Shown piece by piece: positions 48,501-57,495 of a stretch of 64,000 nt of DNA. The number at the start of each line of letters is the position of its first letter. Position 1 is the first letter of the stretch. Where the stretch lies: NCBI RefSeq assembly GCF_000224145.3, contig NC_020170.2, positions 1,692,300 to 1,756,299 of the forward strand, read 5' to 3'. This stretch comes from Ciona intestinalis (lineage: Eukaryota; Chordata; Ascidiacea; Phlebobranchia; Cionidae). Under the pieces are notes generated by a model. The model saw only the letters and a program-made list of their open reading frames with translations. It was not told the origin of the DNA and ran no database searches. The position numbers and the translations under genes were made by a program.

Positions 48501-50705
48501 GGTTATAAACGGTAGGTTTGCTTTTTAAATTTAAAGAATATCCTGTATAGCCTGTATCCCACGGGCGCACGGGACAACCAATAATGACTTTAGAAAAAGC
48601 GATTTTTTAGAATATAACATTCAAATACCTGGATCGTGTTTTAAATAAATAACAACATCATCGCCTGTCTATGGTTACACTTTTTGACGAGAAAAACATG
48701 TCTCATATTACCCGAACCTAGTATACTACGCAATAGTTACTATATGTCGAGGCGTTTAGGAGAGGGGAAACAGTATAATAAGGTCAAACGCCACATAATA
48801 ATTACTTTCAGAAAATTTCTAAAGAACAGTACAGTGTTCGTTGCATCATGCTGCCACCGTTGTTGTAGGCATGTGTGTTCTTGGGCAAGACACTCAACAA
48901 AAATAAAATAAATGGATGCGTTTCTCGTAAGCGGGCACGAGGTGTATTAAACAGAACCCCCGTGTCAACGACAATAGATGCTGTTTATATTTGATAACGC
49001 AGATAAAATGTACACTGTTGGTGGATGGGATGAAGGCACGTTGGCAACAGCAGAAGTTTATGATCCTGGATTGGACAAGTGGGAACTATTTGCATCTCTA
49101 ATAACACAGCGGGCTCATCATGCGCTTGTGTCTTGGCAAGGTTAAAGATATACGAAATGAAATTAATACACAAATTCTGTATGTGCAGTTATTTCGTGTA
49201 GGCTGGCGCACAATGAATAAAGCGCTTGCCCTTTAACCATGAGGAACCGGGTTCAATGCTTGATGCTGCTACCATCGTGGGCCTATGTGTACTTAACGGC
49301 ATTTGTTCTAACTGGCTAGTGGTCACTTGTGGGCTGTCTAGATTGTCAACGATACAACCAAAAATATATGAATTCAATGAATGAATGTAACTAGCTTTAT
49401 CCTCACGTGGCCGGAAAACAACAGTCGTTATAACACGGGTCATACACCTCGTGCCAGCTGACGAGTTACCATGTATGCTATTTTGTGGGTGATTATTTTT
49501 TGTGTCCTTTTTTAATTTTTTAATGTGTGGCTGATAATTTGCACAACCCATTAGCGACCACTGGGTTGAAGCAATTGCCGTTAAATGTCTTGCCCAAGAA
49601 CACTTACGCTCACAGTGGTACCAACAACGAGCCTTGAACCCATTACTTCTTGGTTAGAGGCAGGCGCGCTAACCAACTGTGCTATACGGCGGCGGACGTA
49701 TAAAATACATTTATTCCTTCATTCGTATCAAGGTTGTTTGTACGCCTTCGGAGGGAACAGTCATGGTGGAGTAAGGTCTTTATTGGGTGAACTGAACTCG
49801 TTGGAAACTTATGATCCAAGAAACGGCAAATGGAAATCACTTGCAAACATGAAAGAAAAGCGGGATGGATTGTGTGGGGTGGCTTTAAACCATTCCCTCT
49901 ACGCCATCGGTGCGTGGTTTGATGTTACTTTATGGTACTAACGACTAACCATTTGGCTGGAGAAAAAAAATTGTTTAAGTGCCCATATATATTATTAGGC
50001 AGATTTATTATACGGTGGGAAGACCTGGCATATTGCAGTGCAGTGTGTCGGATTCCATACTGGGCCCCTTTGAGCATTTAATCAATAAAAGTCTAATTTA
50101 TTATTCTATGAATCAGGTGGTAATGGGCTGTCATCGGTCGAACGTTACGACTTACGAATGAACAAATGGACCGATTCGTGCAACTTGAAAATGAGCAGGA
50201 GTGCTGCGTGTGCGTGTGTTGTGGATGGGAAGATATATGTCGTCGGGAGGTATAATAGATAAGAAAATTCGATTATAATAAATCATTAATATTTGTCCAG
50301 CGCCGTGATAAGCGCATGTCTAACCCAGTTGTTATTTGGGTTTAAGGCTCGTCGCTGACACCATTGTCAGCGTACGTGTTCTTGGGCAAGACACTTAACG
50401 GCAATTGCTTCAATCCAGTGGTCACTAATGAGGTTGTTTAAATTGTCAGCCAATCAGAAAAAAGTAGTTCCTTATTTGGTAAATCGTAAACGGGCACGAG
50501 GTGTATGAAACAAAACATCCGGGTAATAAGTTCTTTCTTTGCCTCGCTTATATTGATTCATTTAATACACAATATTAATTACTTTAGTCGTGGCGAGAAA
50601 AAGGCAAGTAAGTCAGTGGAATGCTTTGATCCCAAAGGCGACGAATGGCTATTGGAAACAGACATGGAAGCAGCAAGAGTTTATGCCACAGTGGTCGCTC
50701 TGTAA
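45581..50705 (+). CDS. BTB-BACK-Kelch (KLHL-type) protein, complete
   Basis: Twelve exons: 45581-45651, 45823-45943, 46393-46540, 46789-47006, 47283-47438, 47755-47848, 47943-48040, 48331-48511, 49003-49140, 49733-49909, 50117-50249 and 50588-50705. They total 1,653 bases, 550 residues plus TAA, with every phase matching. The ATG at 45581 is followed by another at 45587. BTB covers about residues 24-112 (LREANVLCDVTFKVDGQK, then SKHFENKFTSG), BACK about 114-235 (VKDFCEEFINEELQVGNCLR), and six Kelch blades fill 270-550 with cores VYTAGG, MYTVGG, LYAFGG and LYAIGG; the outer blades are weaker (FMVVGD, IYVVGS). Proteins of this build usually recruit substrates to Cullin-3 ubiquitin ligases. I cannot name the KLHL member. 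The intron at 47439 starts with GC. A possible poly(A) signal AATAAA is at 51030-51035. Confidence 0.9.
45742..45779. repeat. 38-base near-perfect palindrome in intron 1 of the Kelch gene
   Basis: The arms ATCACGGCC..ACTAGAGAT and ATCTCTAGT..GGCCGTGAT pair completely apart from one mismatch (45751 against 45770), with no spacer at the centre (45760/45761). It is GC-richer than its surroundings. Confidence 0.95.
46034..46231 (-). mobile_element. MITE copy, reverse orientation
   Basis: Full-length, from AGGAGCGCAGGAGAAGATG to CATCTTTCCCCACCCTACT, with the core TTAATTGTTTAAAACACC. It lies in intron 2 of the Kelch gene; 46270-46305 next to it holds an ATGA-type tetranucleotide run. Confidence 0.85.
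48105..48244 (+). mobile_element. MITE copy, 5' end lost
   Basis: Retains GTTTTTAACAATTAACAACG, GAGTCGTGAGG and the right end CATCCTACCCCAACCTA. It lies in intron 7 of the Kelch gene. A second, more degenerate copy occupies about 48550-48724 in the next intron. Confidence 0.65.
48842..48990 (+). mobile_element. SINE fragment
   Basis: Contains CATCATGCTGCCACC, GTTCTTGGGCAAGACACTCA and CGTAAGCGGGCACGAGGTG. It ends shortly before Kelch exon 9 (49003). Confidence 0.65.
49199..49365 (+). mobile_element. SINE fragment, forward
   Basis: Head-containing fragment: GTAGGCTGGCGCACAATGAA, B-box-like CCGGGTTCAATGCTTG, CTGCTACCATCGTGGG and GGTCACTTGTGGGCTG. It lies in intron 9 of the Kelch gene, facing the full reverse copy that follows. 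Confidence 0.7.
49375..49698 (-). mobile_element. Full-length SINE, reverse orientation
   Basis: On the minus strand it runs from a GCCGCCGTATAGCACAGTTG head with GGGTTCAAGGCTCG to GGATAAAGCTAGTTACATTC. Its head ends about 35 bases before Kelch exon 10, so an RNA polymerase III-type promoter lies just upstream of that exon on the opposite strand. Confidence 0.85.
50297..50512 (+). mobile_element. SINE copy, forward
   Basis: CAGCGCCGTGATAAGCGCATG head with GGGTTTAAGGCTCG, then CGTGTTCTTGGGCAAGACAC, GGTCACTAATG and CGTAAACGGGCACGAGGTG. It fills most of the last intron of the Kelch gene. Confidence 0.8.
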
Positions 50706-52469
50706 ACTTAATGCAAAGCCAATGCATGGGCCAGTTTTCAAAACGTAGTAGCCCAAACCCAAGAACAACATTTAAAATCGAGCATACCACTTGCTTAATT
50801 TCGATAATTTGCTGGGATACATCAGTCATAATTTTCGAAATATTCTTTGTTTACCAACAATGACGATGAAACAGAATTAAAACATGGGTCAGCTTACCCT
50901 AACCTATAATATCTCTATGGTGTCCGATGTATATAAACAGAAATGAACCCAATATACTCATTACCGCAACGATTAGCCGAAAGGTACGGTAAAGGCTTAT
51001 TTGTTAATGATATGTAAATTAACCGTGTGAATAAACTATATATGGCTAACTAAACACGCGTCATTCTTTAAAATGCATTATGCGCATGTAACGTCAAACC
51101 TCCACGAGGTATACCGGGATTTTGACAATATACCACGAAGGCTTAGTGACCAAGCCAAAAGGCAGAAATTAGGATCGCTTGTTATTCCTCAAACGAAATG
51201 AATTAAGTAATGTAAACAAAACAGAAAACCCGCTTTAAACGCAAGACACAATAACTAACATTAATAGTGATAATCATATTCTATAATTAAAGATTAGTTT
51301 AATAGTAAACAAATGTAAAATGCTAGCTTTAAACAACATTACTTACTTAAAATCTCGTATATAATCCAGAACAGTTGTAGAACCAACTTCATTCAACCAT
51401 CAACGTATAGTGCAACTGTGCATTGGAAGGCGACGTAAGCGAGGACAAGCTGCAAGGCAATCAACTTAAAAAGCGGGGAAGGATCATCAACGCGGAATTT
51501 AAATGTTTACCGACATTTTTATTCCTCGAATTTTTTCCTCCCCGGTAAAATATTTAACCATATTAACTGTAGTTGCACGGTTGCACTGTTGTCACATCCT
51601 ATATCTCTTGACTAAAATAGTTTATAATTAAGTTATTATCTTTAAACTAAAATCAAAATCCTATGTGAATTAAAGAATTTTAGAATAAATCTTTCGATTT
51701 AAAACTGCACAAATAGTGATTACTTTTCTGTTTGGTCAAAAATGGAAAGTCTAAAGTTTCCAATAGTTCTAACTTTAATTATTTGTAGAAATAAGTACGA
51801 AAAAAGATTGTCAATAACAGCGGTGTCCAAGATTAACGACGAACACCAAAATATAAAGAAAGAATTAAAAAGCGAGCGTAAAGACTTATAATTTTGACAC
51901 TGATGGTTTTAATGTACACATACACGTACAGTGTACGACAGCATCTATACCTATACCCAATCTAAAGTAAGTGCTAATTTGAAACATCAAAAAGACAGTG
52001 ACACAATTAATTAAACAATTAAGGTTCGAGTGGCGTCGAGAGTCAAGGCTTTCATATAGTAGGTTGGGGTAAGATGGGACACGTCTCATTTTCTTTTCTC
52101 GTCCCGTTTGGTAGTAAACAAAGAATATTTACAGAGTTATATAACCGTATAGCCCGTAACTCTGAAAAAGCTTTGTTAGTAGTTAAAAACACGGTTATAG
52201 GAAATATAGGATTTAGGTGCTAACAGTATCTCATTTTACACCATAATATTGTACGAAAACCATAACTGTACAAGAATTTACATAACTGCAATTTTGCAGT
52301 ATAATACAGCACAATTTTGACGATCTTTATAATTTACTCGTTCTGTTACGCAATAAAAGTACTTTATAAAACACTTCGTCTCGTCACGATTAAGAAAACG
52401 GTCTACCGAATTGTAAAAGGCGAACTATAGAATTGATTCGACCATGTATGCGGCGTCATGTTTTTTTTT
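50706..52469. other. Intergenic region between convergent Kelch gene and the gene at 52470
   Basis: No gene supported. It holds the right half of a MITE at about 50835-50917, a possible poly(A) signal for the Kelch gene at 51030-51035, and a full reverse-orientation MITE at 52058-52250. The stretch 51360-51560 is somewhat GC-richer but shows no open frame or RNA structure I can defend. Confidence 0.65.
52058..52250 (-). mobile_element. MITE copy, reverse orientation
   Basis: Left end AGTAGGTTGGGGTAAGATGG is clear; the right end (TATCTCATTTTACACC) is diverged. Internal words GTTTGGTAGTAAACAAAGAA identify the family. Confidence 0.75.
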
Positions 52470-53954
52470 TTACTTTTTATGCTTTCGGTTTGAACCTGGA
52501 AAATGTGGGGGAAGAAACTTTCGTCGTTTTTTCAATTCCTCTTTGACGTTTAATCCATAACACATGTTAAGTGCTGGTCCCCATATTTCGTTATCAGCAA
52601 GGTACAATGCTTGAATTACCAAATCATGAAGTGCTTTTCCAAGCGATCTAGCGTCTTCATACTCTTTGAGAGCAAAAACTGCAAACTGCTCTCTTCTTGC
52701 AAGTGCTAACAGAAGCCGCATCTCGACAAGAAGAGAATTGCTGCTATCAGCTTCAAACGCTTCCATCGATATAAACCTCTCATACAGTTGCTTTATTTTT
52801 GAGCAGTGGGAATCTTCGCCTTCTAAAAGCTTAACTAATATACCGTCATCCGCACCGCCGATGTAAATCTGACTTGTGTTGCCCATAACAGTGAGTCGAG
52901 GCGATGTGGTTTCAGTGACAACAAACAGATACATAACATTTTTTGTCGTTTGTGGATTGAAATCGTCTGAAATCGGCTCACACAGTTTCTTAATCAATGT
53001 TTTAACTTTCGGGTCAATCCATTTTAGTTCTGCGGGAAATTCGAAACCCAAATCGTCACAGTCACCGCCTTGAATACCCCATCTTTGCCAAGAGAATTTC
53101 GGGTCGTCTCTTAATCTTACAAGGTTTGTTTCACTGTCTTCTTTCTGGGCGTATGGGTCTTTTTTGACGTACAGAAAATTGGGACAAAAGTCTTCCTTTT
53201 CAACAGATGTAGTTACATTTAACACGGCGGGCAAGTTAGTTATTTCCGCTTTATGTTCATACAGTACAGTTTGTATGTGAGCTTTACGGACTATTCCTTT
53301 GCGGAATTGCTTCGGTAAGTCAAAGAAATCAAAAGGTTTTGATTCACCGGACTTCGTATTCCACCTGCAACATATACACATCGTACATGTAATTATTAAG
53401 AATGAATAATGATATTACACTTATTTTATATACTCGAATAACGGGGTAGTGACAGTCGTTATAACACGGGTATTCCGTTTCATATATACCTCTTTTTCGC
53501 TTACAATTAAAGTTACTATATGTGTTGGTGAAATTTTGAGTTAGAGCATTTTCCTTCGAACAAGGTATCGTTTGGTTACAATGCGAGCGGCTTACCACTG
53601 AGATATATACAGAAAACCGATAATATTATAATATAAGCTGATTAGAGAGTCTTGCCTTATGTTGTATTGCTGTTGTATTAAGTTAACCGCAATTTTCTTT
53701 GGTGTTTTTGGTCGGAATGGTGTCAGAATATCGGGAGGACTTTTCGCTTCTTTTATCGTTTCTCTCAGGGCGGCCTTTTCGGCAAATTCCATAGAAACTC
53801 CGTTTTCTGTTTCGGTTTTCGGCATGTACTTAGTAAGGTCTTTGCATTTCAAAATTTCTTCCAATTTACCGTCTTTTTCTTCTTCGCCAAGCTGTCTAAT
53901 AAAATATATAGCTTTCTTACATTTTGCGAATAAATTCAATACATCATCGGACAT
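52470..53954 (-). CDS. Unrecognised two-exon protein, 397 residues
   Basis: Exon 1 is 53656-53954 and exon 2 is 52470-53364, joined in phase 2 across an intron with a GC donor (GCAAGA) and a normal CAG acceptor. The ATG at 53954 has A at -3, and the upstream frame is closed, so it is a true start. Residues 1-100 are charged and look helical (KCKKAIYFIRQLGEEEKDG, then RPKTPKKIAVN). The middle has PFDFFDLPKQFRKGIVRKAH, FSWQRWGIQGGDCDDLGFEF, and a strand-rich stretch with VMYLFVVTETTSPRLTVMG. Residues 300-380 look like paired helices (LALARREQFAVFALKEYED, ALHDLVIQALYLADNEIWG), and the tail is basic. There is no signal peptide or membrane segment. The long frame and clean splice argue for a real gene; I did not recognise the family. 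Confidence 0.8.
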
Positions 53955-54039
53955 ATTATAACCTACTTAAATCTAAATATTTGCAAAGTATATGTTACAT
54001 GCGTGCTGTGTGCACATCATTTAATATATTGACATATAT

Positions 54040-54231
54040 AGTAGGGTGGGGTAAGACGGGACACATTTAGCACATAATATTTAAATATTCTGATCGAGTT
54101 TTAGGCAGTTAACAAAGGTCTATTGGGTTTCGTAAGGATACTGTTTTATAATTCTTTGAATGTTCTTTATTTAATACCAAATGGGACGATAAAATCGAAT
54201 TAGAAGGTGTCCCATCTTCCTCCACCGTACT
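54040..54231 (+). mobile_element. MITE copy, forward; left half of an inverted pair
   Basis: Full-length, from GTAGGGTGGGGTAAGACGGG to CATCTTCCTCCACCGTACT, with TATA at both edges. A partial reverse copy (54240-54405) begins nine bases later, so the two are tail to tail. Confidence 0.85.
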
Positions 54232-54239
54232 ATACTAAG

Positions 54240-54405
54240 CTAAGGTTAGAATAAGATGGTCCATGTTTTTATTCTCTGTTATTTGGTCGTAAAAAAAAAC
54301 AATACAGAGTCATTAGACCTCATCCTCACGAATCTAAAAGAGCGTTGTTTATTTTTAAACAAAATTATGAAAATGTAAATGTAGAATACTGTGTGCTAAC
54401 GGCTA
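54240..54405 (-). mobile_element. MITE copy, reverse and truncated
   Basis: Starts AAGGTTAGAATAAGATGGTC and keeps ATTTGGTCGTAAA, CCTCATCCTCACGAATC and TTTTTAAACAAAATTATGA. Its distal terminal repeat is missing or strongly diverged. Confidence 0.7.
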
Positions 54406-54680
54406 GAAAATCGGTGAGTTCTATAACACTACCGTTTGTGGTACATCAAATAGAACTATAGTTGTCCAACCATTGAGGCAAACGCGATATGTTTGCGTAC
54501 CAACGCCCGTCATTTAAAAGCAATTGTTTTATATAAACTATGACATTTTAATTTCATGAATATTTGCGTATTTAATACAAACTTTAAATATGCGTTGCTT
54601 AAAATTACGAAAAGAATAGCGGTTAAGCAATACATTTATGCGATTTGATTTTTTTAAACTATATTTAACTGTGTTTTCAG

Positions 54681-54797
54681 AAGTACAAGAAGTTGGATAT
54701 CTAATTCAATCGGTGTACGAGTGTAAGAAGATACTGTGTAACCTCAACCGATACGCTGATATAAACATGAAACAAACTGACGCCGAATCACTTTAAT
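54681..54797 (+). CDS. Orphan candidate terminal exon (weak)
   Basis: A T-rich tract ending in CAG precedes a frame of about 38 codons to a TAA, with coding-like composition (SVYECKKILCNLNRYADINM). No partner exon was found, and AT-rich DNA yields frames of this length by chance. It could be the last exon of an unseen plus-strand gene or nothing. Confidence 0.2.
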
Positions 54798-54839
54798 ACT
54801 CCGTCCCTTTACTATATATCATATTATAATATGTATTGA

Positions 54840-55026
54840 ACTGTGGTGTAATATGGGATACTCTGGCACATATATTATCCCATATCCCCCGATCATGTTT
54901 TAAACAATTAACAACGCTATTTTAAAGTCGTCAAACTACGGTTATGTAACGTTGTTACTATTTTTGGTTTACTACCAAATGGAACGAGAAAAGAGAATAA
55001 AAACACACATCTTACCCCAACCTACT
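54840..55026 (+). mobile_element. MITE copy, forward, diverged ends
   Basis: Left end CTGTGGTGTAATATGGGATAC and right end CATCTTACCCCAACCTACT; core GTTTTAAACAATTAACAACG. It is 155 bases beyond the end of the acidic gene. Confidence 0.8.
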
Positions 55027-55180
55027 ATACTTTTTTATGAAGGCAATATTTATCTTATGTGTTTAACAATATGCCCGACACTGTATGCAGAAAGCATACG
55101 ACCAAGATACAATACAGATGACAATACGACGGCCGATCCATTGTATAAATAACAATGATAAAATGACAACTTTAAACTAC

Positions 55181-56034
55181 TCACCTCAGATCGATAGTCA
55201 TTGTAATGTTATTATTGCCAAACAGTGCTTCTTCGAATTTTAAAAGAATCGCTTTTTTAATTAACAAGCTTTGCTTCTGTTGTTTATGTAGTTCTAATGC
55301 AGCAAGCAGGCGTTCCATGTCGGTCTTTGGTTCCTTGCGATCTTCTTTTTTGTTAGAATCCTGTATAGCACAGACATTTCGGTATAGTACTGTGGAATAC
55401 CTTTAGCACATAATATTCTAGTTTCTTGATCGTGTTTTGTATAATTAACAACGGTCTTTTAAAGCCGTGAAGGTACGGCAACATAATTCTTTAAACCTTC
55501 TTAATTTACTTTCAAATGAGACTAGAAAATGGAATAAAAATCATGTACCATCTTACCACCACCCTACTATATAAATCAGACTACAACTGTGATATGTTCC
55601 GTGCATCTTTTCTTTGAAAACGATATCGAAGATCATATTTATTATTGAAACAACGAACAGAAGAAAAACAAAAACAAATAAACTAGAACTAACAGATAAC
55701 AGTAAATAAACAGATACACCTGTTAAAATTTAAACAATTTACATTTTCCAATCAAACAATTTACATTTTCCAAGCTTACCTCATTTTCGTCATTTTCTTC
55801 TTCGTCGTCTTCTTCTGAATCTTCTGAATCTTTTTCACTGTTGCTCTCAGAACTCTCATCTCCATCTTTATCCCGAGATTTCTCATTCACTTCATTGACA
55901 ATTGAAGATTGAATTCCCTCCCGAAGTCGTTCCCCGATAATCAAAAGATGTTTGTACATGCTAACCAACGACGGTTCGCAGCTTTCCGTTTCCTCCATGC
56001 TTAAAATATCTTTCAACAAACTAGAATTCGACAT
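55181..56034 (-). CDS. Small acidic protein, unrecognised, 144 residues
   Basis: Exon 1 is 55780-56034 from an ATG with good context (ACCAAAATG). Exon 2 is 55181-55360. The junction keeps phase 0 (GTAAGC donor, CAG acceptor). Residues 1-45 are helical (SLLKDILSMEE, YKHLLIIGERLREGIQ). Residues 55-100 are an acidic Ser/Glu/Asp run. Residues 100-144 form a Lys/Leu-rich helix (MERLLAALELHKQQKQSLLI) ending FGNNNITMTIDLR. The stop TGA sits inside a perfect donor-like GTGAGT, so an unseen further exon is possible. An in-frame GTG seven codons upstream is not a likely start. The function is unknown; acidic runs with flanking helices are common in nuclear and chromatin proteins, but that is only analogy. 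Confidence 0.65.
55385..55568 (+). mobile_element. MITE copy next to a splice acceptor
   Basis: Runs from TAGTACTGTGGAATACC to CATCTTACCACCACCCTACT. It begins 25 bases outside exon 2 of the acidic gene, so its edge supplies part of the branch-point region of that intron. Confidence 0.8.
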
Positions 56035-57495
56035 TTTGGTGCAAAATTCAACCACAGAACGCCGAAAATGAATCTATATGATAAAAGTACAAATATGATG
56101 CCAATATAAAAATGGCAAAAAAGCTGCCATGTTAAAAAGAAAAACGCTTCAATAAATTGGTTGTTCGTAATTGCTTCCTTTGCTTAACTATTTAATTTCG
56201 AAAATTTAACAGCATAAAAGCCCCTGTGTATTCCCTATATATGACCTGCATGCGTTTGGCCGGTAGCCACTGGTCTGTAATTTAAGTACTTCCAAGCCCA
56301 GAAAAATACACTTTCCTAGTCGATACTGTTCTAGACGAAAGATATTACCGCTTTAATACACTTAAGCTCATACTCACTGTTGACTGTCAACACAAAACCT
56401 CCCAGTTTCCAACTAAAATTGTAGAAAAGTTCCGAAACAAGATCAATACAAAGTTAAATCCGAGCCGCTCTTTGTGTAGTAACAAAGACTTATGACAACA
56501 CAAAGCTTCGCCAGGCTTTGAATGGAAACCATAGGAACCACGGAAGATGTAATTTAATTAAACTAAACTTAACAGGACTTTGGTCGTAAGATTTTAAAAA
56601 GTTAACATTTAACTGGAAATAGTTTAATCTTGTTTGTTTAACAGAGAGCTCGTTTACCTTCTGTAAAGCTGCGCAAGTTCAACTCATACTTAACAAACAA
56701 TTTGTTTAAACAAGCTCTTCGTTTTATTGTATCCAAATATCGGGCTGTATTGACATTTTTTTAAATCACAACTAATTTGTAGCCCTGTTTTTGCAGGGCC
56801 GCTGTAGAAATTAAAGTAAATTGACAATGTAGGCTTGAATTTCTATTATCGCACTTTCTGTTGTGATTTTGCGACGTTAAATCTGTTCACTATAACAAAA
56901 AGAAGTCACAACAAACGAAATGCTAGGCGTTCGTAGCAAGAAAAGTTGTTTCGATTGCGTAGGAAACTGCATTAGCCACGGGACAACGTAGTAATGATAC
57001 TAATGTACCAAGCTCGTTTTTTTGTATTCTTCCAAACTTCATCTTTAGTTCTTGACTGTTGAAATAAATCAATAAATCTGCGTTATGCAAAGTCTACCTA
57101 TGTGTTAAGAGCCTGTAGTGATTAAGAAACAGCTTTCCTAAAAGCGATTACAAAAGTAAGGTCTTCAGCGTTTGGACTTTGGGGTCGAGCAGAGAACGAA
57201 ATACACGCATCTCTGAACATGCGATTGCAGGTTGAAACGCGGCACACCAAAACATTACGCCACGACGTTCCTACGTCAGGTTTTCGATGCTTTTTAAAAA
57301 AATTCAGAATTAAAACAATTTGTTATTCGATTTTTACCACATGTGTTTGATGCAATGCAGATTTAGATTGGTCTTGTTACTTTATCACGTTGTTAATATA
57401 CCAACACGCAATGTCAGCAAAAACCAAAACGTGTATTACAAAAAAATCTAGAATCGGAGTCGAAAATATATAAATTATTTGGGTAAAAACACAGG
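56035..57495. other. Intergenic region upstream of the acidic gene and downstream of TRMU
   Basis: No gene, RNA or repeat that I can support. It is the longest stretch in the right half without a recognisable mobile element. It should contain the promoter of the acidic gene and the 3' end of TRMU. Confidence 0.6.

Larger units (their letters stand above)
53955..55180. other. Non-coding stretch packed with MITEs
   Basis: Three MITEs lie here: 54040-54231, 54240-54405 and 54840-55026. The space 54410-54660 shows nothing clear. An orphan open segment on the plus strand follows at 54681-54797 (separate entry). Confidence 0.7.

Noticed and set aside
52666..53073. Plus-strand open frames inside 52.6-53.1 kb, and similar frames opposite dynein exons (for example 5154-5378)
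   Set aside because: They are antisense shadows of well-supported coding exons.
53592..56055. A single gene joining the acidic protein (55181-56034) to the 397-residue protein
   Set aside because: Exon 2 of the acidic gene would end in phase 2, and every possible acceptor before the ATG at 53954 runs into a TAA in that phase, so they are separate genes as read here.
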